A DNA stretch of 64,000 nt, taken from Polytrichum commune (Eukaryota > Streptophyta > Polytrichopsida > Polytrichales > Polytrichaceae). Shown here piece by piece: positions 36,977-46,055 of this stretch (position 1 is the first letter of the stretch; the number at the start of each line of letters is the position of its first letter). The notes under the pieces are model-generated. The model saw nothing but the letters and a program-made list of their open reading frames with translations, was not told where the DNA came from and ran no database searches. The position numbers and the translations under genes are program-made. The stretch covers positions 24,924,001 to 24,988,000 of the forward strand of contig OX485804.1 in NCBI GenBank assembly GCA_950295325.1. Direction: 5' to 3'.

Positions 36977-37058
36977 CTTCATAAGAAGTGGTGAAACCTC
37001 CCATCCCTCTCTACAAGAAATGGCATGCAGCGACGAAGCTTCTACCACACACCAAGGG
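36977..37058 (+). repeat. Direct repeat, right copy (partner 33800-33880)
   Basis: TTCATAAGAAGTGGTGAAAC, CTCTACAAGAAATGGCATGC and ACCACACACCAAGG match the left copy. Spacing between the copies is about 3.18 kb. Confidence 0.55.
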
Positions 37059-37299
37059 GGAAACACATTGTGTTGGTGGTGATTGGTCTTATTTTGCTAG
37101 GCAATAAAATGTTAGATTGCAATAAACAAATAAGAACGCAAGTGCTTCTTAGCAGTTGCATGAATAAGAACCCATTTCTCATTTGTCGCACAACAAACGA
37201 TGGTTCACTAATGGTGTATTGCCTACTTGTACATAGGGGGGGTTTCCCTAGGCTTCCTTAGAGGATGGGATGTCTTATTATGATGGACATTGTATGGGT

Positions 37300-38712
37300 T
37301 GTGGACATCTCTTGAGTTTCCGTTCGTTGAGAATAATGTATGTGAGGTATTTAACGGACGTTTGGTGTGATTTATCCATCAATGTTTTAGTGAGTGTTTT
37401 GGGGTTTTTAGGTGTTTGAAGTATTCTAGAGTCGGGGTGTATCGCTCCTCTAGCACCGAATGTCTTAATTGCGAGGGGCTTGATTTTCCAACCTTGTTGT
37501 TGGAGGGCTTCTATGAGAGGTTGTATTTGTCAAAAATTTCTGGACTGGTTATCTTAAAAACCAATCACGACTGTAGGTGAATCTTACGAATTGGATCGTG
37601 GTTGTCAATGTGGGGGTGAAAGGGGGCGTGCCATCTTTGGGGATGCCCATGGGGTTTGTGATTTTCCGGTCTTAGTTTTGTTAGGCCTGAGCATCTACGA
37701 GTTAGGCATGTGCATGGTAAGAGCCAGGGTGGGACGGTGTTATGTTGACGGGTGTTCTCATTGGTATTGATACTAACGTACAATTTCTTGTGATGTTGCA
37801 TGAGGCTAGTGCAACATCGATTGCATGGACAAATATGTTGTGTTTATTTATGTGTAGGCATTTTATGCATTTATGGGTACAATCTAGAAGGAGAGGTGAC
37901 CATGTGTTGATGGCATTTTGTGTGCATAGCATGCAGTTAATTGTAGGGTATCTTGGCCAAAAAGTTATTTGCCAGAGGTTGCCTAAGTATTGTGCGAATC
38001 ATAATTTGAGCACTTGTATGTTGTGTGCACCTATAATCCAAGGTGCAATCTAGAAGTTGTTTGATAGTTTGAGGTTGATTTTGTCATTACTAAGCCATTT
38101 ATTGACATAATAAAACGTGTTTGTGGCGTATGTGTGAGTAGGCTAATGTTACACTTATTCATTGTATGTATCATCAATCATCTATGCCATATAATATGTC
38201 ACTTAAGGTGACCATGATATTAATATACATGCCTTCGGTCTTGTGTTTTTGAAGCATCTAATCTTGTGTATGTCAAACATGCCTCTCTTGCTATTGTGCG
38301 TTTTAGGGTTTGGACGGAGCCATCATGGACTCATGACGTGGGTGGCTTGCTAACCAATATGGATTGGTGTGTCATATGTGGGTGAAGGGAATTATATCAT
38401 TGTCCAAATTGGGGGTTGCTTTGAGTTTCACTAGGGCGTTTGCTTTCTTGTTTCCGGTGATGTCTACATGTGCTTTGAATATGTGCATATGATTCTCATG
38501 GGGAGCACCTTTGAGGAGGTGAACTATGACCCTGATGAGGAGCTTGTCCAGTTGGTTGGTTGGTTGTGAGGAGGGTATTTTTATGTGATTGTGTATAAGG
38601 TAGAGGTTGTTGAGACTATCCGTGAAGAGGCTAATATTTATAGTTATTAACTTTGTGTGTTCTAGGCATAGAGGGAATGCTTTGGTTATGCTCTAAGTAT
38701 GTTTGGGTAGCA
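37300..38712 (-). pseudogene. LINE relic, 3' part with RNase H and Cys/His tail
   Basis: The minus strand is A/C-rich and carries two recognisable modules. RNase H (38692-38375, 106 codons without a stop) has ISLFTDSLNNLYLIHNH at its start and HIFKAHVDITGNKKANALVK at its end. These are the second catalytic Asp (TDS) and the terminal HxxxxGNxxAN/D motif of LINE-type RNase H domains. A TAG (38693-38695) breaks the upstream frame. Further along, 37932-37702 in another frame has CMLC, LLLDCTH and INKHNIFVHAI. That is a CxxC...CxH motif followed by a His-rich helix, as found in the C-terminal tails of such elements. Known: LINEs copy themselves by target-primed reverse transcription. RT and endonuclease are not visible here. 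Strongly decayed. Confidence 0.7.
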
Positions 38713-38982
38713 CTCGGGGGGTTCACTCCCTCTTATATTTTGCATACACGTGTGTTCGGGACCTATTTATTGGGGGGCTATTTACCTTGCAAAAAAGATT
38801 ATAAGGTATGGTATTTTTCAAAATAAAGGTGTGATGGTATTTTACATGTAATCCTTTTTCACTATTTAAAAACCCCCTATATTATATGTAAGTTTTTTAC
38901 AAAATTTATCTACAATGAATATATTAGACCTTATTTTTTATCGCACGTTGTTCTACGATTTTTCGCCAGTGAACCCCCCGAG
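38713..38982. mobile_element. hAT-type MITE, 270 bp, 8-bp TSD
   Basis: Perfect 15-bp terminal inverted repeats CTCGGGGGGTTCACT at 38713-38727 and 38968-38982. They are flanked by an exact 8-bp duplication GGGTAGCA (38705-38712 and 38983-38990). An 8-bp TSD with short TIRs is the hAT pattern, although the TIR does not start with the commonest CAGGG. AT-rich interior, no coding. It appears to have inserted into the LINE relic just upstream of the RNase H module. Confidence 0.88.
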
Positions 38983-38990
38983 GGGTAGCA

Positions 38991-39543
38991 CAAAGCCTCC
39001 TTGCTACAGTGGGATGGCTTGACTTTGTTGTATATGCTTGATTGGACTTTGTTACATGTGCCATATGGGAGGGAAGACATGAGTGGTAACATGCAAAGTA
39101 ATGTTGAAGGTGGAGCATTAGATTACTCGTAGTCAATAGAAATGTAATACTAGAAGGAATTGTAGAAGGTAAGAGCAATAGATTGCGCGTAGTCAATAAA
39201 AATGTAATGAAAGAGGCATGAGAAATAATAAGGTTAGAAGAAAGCCACGACGTTGGTCCGAGAGGGATAAGAATTCTTCCAAATTATTTGTATGAACCAA
39301 GGAATAGATGAAATACAATAAATGCAAAACAAGGAGAGCATGAGATCATCTCAATCCAAGTATTGTTCATGTGCCTTTGTGTATATGTTCTTACTTGTGT
39401 GCCCCCTCAATGAAACAACTTGAAACAAAATTTCAACTATCCAAAACAACACATTCACAACAATTAACACCTCCACCATTCACTATGCCGGATCAATCCT
39501 TCTACATAAAAGAAGAATAGAAAACAATCAATCAATTCCAACT

Positions 39544-39578
<35 letters not shown>

Positions 39579-40099
39579 CTATACCTATACATGTATATAT
39601 ATTGCCTATATACAAATAGGCCCCCATGAACAAGAAAATTAGTAAATAATAATAAAATAATAATTTATTCACCAATGGTAACTTCACCAGTTGCTTTTGT
39701 TGATTATTGGTCATTAAAGTGTCTATTCTCGATAGAGGAGATTAGTATTGCCCTACCGGGCCTTTGCCTAGTGGACACTAGGCCATTAACATTACGAACA
39801 TACACTTTATTTCACACTAGCCTTACAAGAGGTCCGGAGTTTCTGTCTATCTATTTTTTTACTTGTGCATTCTCCCATTGACTTCCAATATGGAATGGGC
39901 CCGTGTATGCAAGTGAAGTGCTCAAAGATTTGATTGCTTTGAGGTTGCAGAGTGGATTTTGAGGGGTTGGTGCTTTGGAGCTTCAGTGCGTAGGAGGTGT
40001 CCGAGGGCGCATTTGGTTGTTGTAAGTGTTTCTTTGTCCTTTTCTTTTGCTTGAATGTATGTGTGATGCAAGAACATGTGCCTTGAGTGTCTTGAGTGT
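38991..40099. other. No gene; short repeats and AC microsatellite
   Basis: Two copies of a 33-bp phrase (GATT-CGTAGTCAATA-AAATGTAAT) lie near 39120 and 39180. A (AC)n microsatellite lies at 39546-39575. Segment 39776-39853 matches 15176-15240. Possible upstream LINE sequence near 39000-39200 is too eroded to call. Confidence 0.45.
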
Positions 40100-40400
40100 G
40101 GAGAGGCTCATTTGAGAGGTTTGGAGGTGGTTAGACTTCAAAAACATTTGACTCAAGTGTTTTCAGCATTCAAAGACTTGTTTAAGAGCTTTGAAGGTGT
40201 TTAGATTCCAATAGCACATGACTTGAGAGGCTTGAATGATGAGAAATTTATTTGAGCTTTGAAAATGTTTAGACTTCAAAAGCATATGACTTTGAGTATT
40301 CAAGGGCTTAGTTTAGAGCATTGAAGGTGTTTAGACTCCAAGAGCATCTAACTTGAGAAACTTAAGCATTGAGGAGTTTATTTGAGAAGAAAATTGAGAA
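40100..40400 (+). repeat. Degenerate minisatellite, about 65-75 bp unit
   Basis: Four to five units share TTTGA-GGTGTTTAGACTTCAA and AGCAT-TGACTTGAG. The unit length varies, the frame is not conserved and stops are frequent, so a coding (leucine-rich) repeat is unlikely. Confidence 0.6.
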
Positions 40401-40799
40401 GTTAGGAAAATTGGTGCCCTTAGAGAATGGAGGTACTGCTTGTATCAAACTTTAGAATGTTGTATCCCATACGCCATTTCTCAACATGATTAGAGGGCTT
40501 GAGAATATCATCCCTCCAATTGATTTTATTCGATTATTTCTTGACATCTCAAATTCATTTACGACCTCCTCCTCCAACTACACAAATGAAGAAAACACAA
40601 ACAAAAATCAATACATGCGAATGAGAACCACATCAAGCAATCAAACGTCCACAAGTGACATGAAATTGAAACATTTTGAAATACTTGTGCAAATAGAGAG
40701 GCTTGGGCAAGGAATAACTTCAAGACCTTCTCCTTCATTGGAAAAAACGGGAAATGATTAGATGTACGCAACATAAGGCTAGAGTTCCACCATATCAAT

Positions 40800-42700
40800 C
40801 ACGTTAATTTGTATGCGCCTTCAACCGTAGATGTTGCAATTCTTTGTAAATTTTCAAAGCTCATCTCCAAGTCCGGATTGGACTCCAATGCATATTGACC
40901 TTTGCAAACATTTAAACAATGGATATGTATAAAGTATACAAAATCAAATGTACAAATACATAAGAATTTAGATTATGTAAGAATTTGAATATGAAAGAAA
41001 CCAAGTGTGCAAGAATCAAATATTAGAATATGAAAGAATATAAGTATCCAAGTATGCAAGAATTCAAATATGTAAATATTTAGGCATCTAAATACGTAAG
41101 AAATAAAATAAAAAAATAAAAAAGAATTTGAACATGCAAGTATACAAGAAATGAAGTATGTAAAATTACAATATTCAAATCTGCAAAAATCCAAGTATAG
41201 AAAATTCAAATATGCAAGAATGTGAAAATACAAGAATTTTAAGTATGTGAAAAACCAGTGATGCAACAACCAAGCACGTAAGATTTAAATATACTAGAAT
41301 AACAAAATACGTAAATTAAGAAGTTAAGTATGAAAAAATTTAAACATATGCAAACAACTTATAATCAAGTATACAAGAATTCAAATACATAAGTCTATAA
41401 AAAAATCAAGAATACAAAAATGAAGTATGCAAAGTTATGTATATTAGATTTCAAGAATGCAAGAACCAAGAAGTCAAGATTGAAAATTTTCAAGTATACA
41501 AGAAGCTAGTATGTAAAAATCCAAGCATACAAGACTTGAAGATATATATATAACAAAAACAAAATTCCATCCTGTTCTTTGGATTTACAACACTGAGCAA
41601 TTTTTCAAACTCCCTAATTCTAATACTATACATGATATTTAAATGTCTCTTCGATATCACTTCTCCCAAGTCATAACCCAACTTTTTCGTGAAAGGCAAA
41701 GTCTCCTTATGAATCCTACAATCCTCATCTATAGATCCTACAACCTCACGTTGCACATACGAATATATTGTAAGATTTTAAATATCAATACAACAAAAAA
41801 TATACGAAAATTAAATAAGTATTATTGAACGGACTTTATACAAAAATCACACAATTGCATAAATTGTCAATACATACCAAGTTGAATTTTCTTCTTCTTT
41901 TATTCATTGCTTTTGTAGTCACCGACAAAAGTAATGATTTAAAATCTTTGAGAGTAGTGTACCAAAATGATGAATCTCATAAAGCTTTTAACAAGATTGG
42001 TCTTTATATCATCATTCTCAGTAGACCTAGAAAAAAATAAAAAATAATAAGAATAATAAAATGATAGAAATCAAGCAACGGAAGAACTTGTAAAAAACAA
42101 ATATGCAATGAATATATTTTTACATTGTGCATTACTTCAAGATTGACTTCAACATTTCTTGATGCATCCATGCATACGCAATCAATTATATAATGTTATA
42201 TCGGATCATCTGCATGAAAATGCTCTATGTGGCGTTTCCATGGAGTCACCCGATGATTCTTTTTTAATAAAAAATATTTTGTCTCGTAAAATGGCATAAT
42301 CATCATTAATATTCAATTTTTGCTTAAAGCTAATGAACACTCAAAATAACTTCCATTTTAATATTCAATACAAATTGATTGTATTTGTATTTTTTCATAT
42401 CATAAATTCAGAACCATGTTCCCTTCTTTGTAGGTATTGATAAAATCATTCTCTAGGAATTGCACATGAGCTTCAAGAATAGCTCAAACCACATCCAATG
42501 ATACCAACCGACATATAGGAATAGAATTCCTAGATTTTCCTAATGATTTTATGCGCAAGCTGCTTATAACATAATTGAAGTTTGTCTTCAGTGGTGTCTG
42601 CATATCATTAACAACATTTTCAATGTCCTCCAATAATTCCATATCATCATCATCATCATCATCATCATCACTATGATAATTAACCGGAATTGGCAAAAAT
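40800..42700 (-). other. Coding-like blocks of unknown protein between the arrays
   Basis: Between the arrays, the minus strand has stretches whose composition looks protein-coding. 40903-40806 reads GQYALESNPDLEMSFENLQR. 41756-41569 contains SIDEDCRIHKETLPFTKKLG and LNIMYSIRIREFEKLLSVV. 42674-42487 contains an acidic run, then MELLEDIENVVNDMQTPL. A TGA at 42484-42486 is followed in frame by AILEAHVQFLENDFINTYKE. AG and GT dinucleotides near some edges could be splice sites, with the arrays as introns. I do not recognise the protein. The in-frame TGA argues for a pseudogene or for a splice site just before it. Confidence 0.35.
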
Positions 42701-43360
42701 CAAATTATTGATGGAAAAATATTAATGATAATTATGTAAGAACTAAGCATCTCAGAGCTAAGTATCATAGAATTTGTATAAACAATAATAAAAAATTGTA
42801 TTATGCAAGAATCAAAATTTGGAGTACATAATAATTTAAATATACAAAATCAAAAGTACATAACCTAGGTATCCCAAAATCTAAGAATGTATGAATCAAG
42901 AAGTCAAGTATGTAAGATTTAGGTATCCTAAATTTAAATTTGCAAGATTCAAATATGTAGGTTATAAGTATATCAATATTCAAGAAGGAAATAATCAAAA
43001 GTCAAGTATGCTAGTTTTTTAATATACAAAAATCAAGAGTTGAAGTATGTATTAATTCAAGTATGCAAAAATCAAGTTTGTAAGAGCTAAACATGTAAAA
43101 CCTATACATGTAAGCCTTAAGAATGTCAAAGTTAAGTATCCTATAATATAGATATGCAAGAATGAAGAAATCAAGTATGTAATATTCAAGTATTAAAGAT
43201 TTCAAATATGTAAGATTCAAATATATAAGATGTAAATATCTTAAAATCTAAGAATACAATAATCGGTAATTGAAGTGTGCAATAATTTAAATCTTATAAA
43301 ATCAAATATGTTAGATTCAAGCATATATGAGCTAAGTATCCTAATCTAAAAATGCAAGAA
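40960..43360. repeat. Degenerate AT-rich short tandem arrays
   Basis: Two blocks (about 40960-41530 and 42735-43355) consist of loosely repeated text like AAGAATTCAAGTATGTA, with a 16-18 bp spacing and many indels. The same vocabulary is used in both blocks and almost nowhere else in the window. Minus ORFs over them (40973-41269, 42801-42998, 43011-43220) encode repetitive F/Y/I/L-rich peptides and are artefacts of the repeat. Confidence 0.7.
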
Positions 43361-43599
43361 ATTATTTATGAAGTTTTTTAAAGTTAAAAAAAGAAGAGGA
43401 TCATTTTTTGTCTTGGAAAGTAGCATGCCAAATCCAAGATAATACTTTTAAGAAATTAATGGATCCTCCTATTGAGATTTTCAAAACATTCTAAAAAATA
43501 AAAAGGAAGACAAAATTTTATTGACACTGGATCTCATACATGAATAAGTACTTATGAATTGCAATAATTACTTATTTATTATTCATACACGTATTGAAG

Positions 43600-44120
43600 A
43601 TTGAGCGGATTTGAGTGTATGTGTGAAGTTCATTATTGAATCTAACTTCAATCACATACATACAAACATTGGGTTTTGTACACATTTATATCTTAATTTT
43701 ATTGATGTGCATGCACATGTTTAAAATTGCATGAAAATGAGGTTGTGTGAGAAATTCATTGTTGAATTTAACTTCAATCACACACACATAATGTGACACT
43801 CAAATTGACATCTTACCCACCTACATTTTGAAATTTCTAGAAACATGCATACACATGCTCAAGATTATGCGGATGTGAGTATGTGTATGTGTGAAGTGTA
43901 TTGTAAAATGAAATTTTAAACATACATAATCACCCATACAAAGAAACACACATAATTTCTCTCATATTGAGATAATATACAATCATATTTGAGATGTCCA
44001 AATATGTATATATACATGTTCAAAAATTTTAAAATGTAATTGTGTGCATGAAGTTCATTGTTGAATTTAACTTCAATCTCACGCATACAATCTCTTTCAC
44101 AACCATACACACACACATAG
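43600..44120 (+). repeat. Degenerate tandem repeat, about 120-150 bp period
   Basis: The phrase GAAGTTCATT-TTGAATTTAACTTCAATC, followed by CACATACA, appears near 43628, 43751 and 44048, with a weaker copy near 43900. Each is preceded by a TGTGTG-rich stretch. No coding. Confidence 0.6.
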
Positions 44121-44219
44121 TCTTTCTCACAAACACATGCAATATCCCTCTAACATGCATACATACCTACAAATACATTCACATATAAACATTCTTGGGT
44201 CAATGGATTTGGTGGAGAC

Positions 44220-44762
44220 ATTGGATTGTCCACTCCAATTTTCTTGTTCTTGGTTCCTCCCTCCCACTCATACTCACATTTGATTAACCCACTCTTGCTC
44301 TACTTCATATTCACTCTCACAATCTCATTCATCCTCTCACTCTCATTCATACTCACATTTGACTAATCCTCTCACAATCGAACTCTTATACTCACAATGA
44401 TATTCTTACTTACACTCCCATTCTCACACTCTCAATCTCATGCTACCACACTCCAACTCTCTCAGACTCACACCCATATTCTCACACTCCCACTCATACT
44501 CTTACACCCACACATTTATGACTGAATCTAAAATTGATTACCCTCCTCTTTTTCATCATATTTGACTCCACCCTCCCTTACCAGTTTGAAAACATTTCCA
44601 AAAGACCCTAAATATGTCATAACGAGGTGGACAAGAAAAAAATCCAAAGTCTTTGCAATTCTTAATAAAGGCGTTGATTATACCATGATCAATAATTGAT
44701 GCTTATGCATCTACTTGTGAATTTTTAAATTTTGATTATGATTTTCAGACACATAATATAAT
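44220..44762. other. CT/CA-rich low complexity, then AT-rich spacer
   Basis: 44220-44560 is a degenerate CACTCT-rich tract. The rest up to the copia insertion is AT-rich without features. Confidence 0.6.
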
Positions 44763-44767
44763 GTTTA

Positions 44768-45091
44768 TGTTGTAAAGAGAGAGAAATCAGGTGGTCAGAG
44801 CAACAACATAACGGTGCAAAAACAAGAAGTGAGTGTCCTCAAGAAGAGGCCTCCTTATATACTATATGTGAGTACATAGGAGTCATAAAGACTCTGACAG
44901 ATACTCCTGACTTCGTAGTTCAAACGGCGGCTTCCCTCCTAAATGCTCGGTAGTTGAGATAAGCATCCAGTTCCTCCTCGGACCTTGGACCAGGCTAATT
45001 AGAGTTGGAGGCTTCTAATTAAGCCTTTGCTAATCTCGAGGTTGCTACGTGGCTGCCTACAGCTAGGATGTAGGTGCCTACCTCTACAACA
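44768..45091 (-). repeat. 3' LTR of the copia element
   Basis: 324 bp, collinear with the 5' LTR with seven transitions. Its TATA-like box would direct any read-out transcript toward lower coordinates, into the AT-rich flank. Confidence 0.95.
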
Positions 45092-45102
45092 CTCCTCCTC
45101 AA
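45092..45102 (-). promoter_or_regulatory. Polypurine tract
   Basis: The minus strand reads TTGAGGAGGAG directly before the 3' LTR, the expected plus-strand primer for reverse transcription. Confidence 0.85.
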
Positions 45103-45176
45103 CCTTAGAGATGACCTCGTTAAAAACTCGACTAAGTAAAACCCAGTGGGATAAAACCTTAGTAAAGAAAAGAGTG

Positions 45177-46055
45177 TCACTCGTTGCGGTTAAGGTCAGA
45201 AAGTGCTCTCATACCTGTAGCCTCTACAAGCTTCTTGTGCTTATAGGCTGGGAGTGCTTTTGTTAACATATCTGCTATGTTATTTTCAGATTCTATCTTC
45301 CTAATTTCTATTTGGCCATTCTCAACTAAGTCTTGAGAGAAATTGAATATATGAGGGTTAATATGCTTTGTTCTATCGGCTTTGATAAAACCTGATTGCA
45401 TTTGCCTTACACATGAGGCGTTATCCTCATATATCACCGTCGGTTTTTCTTGAACCTTGATGTTGCATTGCTTAGTGATGATGCCTTCCAAAGTTCGTAG
45501 CCAAACCGCTTCCCTGGCAGCTTCATGGAACGCCAGTAACTCCGCGTGGTTAGTTGATGTAGCAGTTACAGTTTGTTTTACTGATTTCCACGAAATCGGG
45601 GCTCCGTCTCGGATGAATATGTATCCTGTTTGGGATTTGCCTCCAACCTCATCCGTGTTGAAGCCTGAGTCGGCGTAACCTGTAGTTTCTTGATTTTGGC
45701 ATTTCCTGTAAAACAAACCTAAGTCCTCGGTTCCCCGTAAGTACCTAAGTAAATGTTTTACTCCATTCCAATGCCTGGCAGTAGGGTTTTGGCTATGTCT
45801 AGCGAGCATGCTAGTGGCAAAACCAATATCCGGCCTAGTATGAGTAGTAAGATAGGTAAATGCCCCTATAGCCGTGAGGTATTTCTTTTTATCGATAACC
45901 TCCTCCTCCTCACGAGGATGATAGGGGTCATCCCTATTCTTACTTCTACCTATCATAGGGGCAGCCAATGAATGGGCTTGGTCCATATTAAAACTCTTTA
46001 GTAATTTCTGGATATATGTTTGTTGATGTAACAAAATACTTCCATCCTCAAAGTG
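45177..46055 (-). CDS. Copia pol remainder: RT end and RNase H (after TAG)
   Basis: The same reading frame as gag-pol, separated from it only by the TAG at 46056-46058. It continues the RT connection region (ILLHQQTYIQKLLKSF, TRPDIGFATSMLARHSQNP). RNase H follows, with Asp in TTGYADSGF, Glu in NHAELLAFHEA and Asp in YEDNASC. At the fourth position the common copia HxD appears as HIN in RTKHINPHIFNF. The C-terminal NIADMLTKALP motif closes the protein at a TGA (45177-45179), 75 bp before the polypurine tract. There is no strong start of its own, so it depends on readthrough or is silent. Confidence 0.9.
   Translation of the reverse strand, partial: HFEDGSILLHQQTYIQKLLKSFNMDQAHSLAAPMIGRSKNRDDPYHPREEEEVIDKKKYLTAIGAFTYLTTHTRPDIGFATSMLARHSQNPTARHWNGVKHLLRYLRGTEDLGLFYRKCQNQETTGYADSGFNTDEVGGKSQTGYIFIRDGAPISWKSVKQTVTATSTNHAELLAFHEAAREAVWLRTLEGIITKQCNIKVQEKPTVIYEDNASCVRQMQSGFIKADRTKHINPHIFNFSQDLVENGQIEIRKIESENNIADMLTKALPAYKHKKLVEATGMRALSDLNRNE

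Noticed and set aside
40973-43220. Phe/Tyr/Ile-rich minus ORFs suggesting membrane proteins
   Set aside because: They are translations of the short AT-rich tandem units, not conserved proteins.
40960-44120. CRISPR-like array
   Set aside because: Repeats are degenerate with no constant repeat/spacer length, and the context is a plant nuclear genome.
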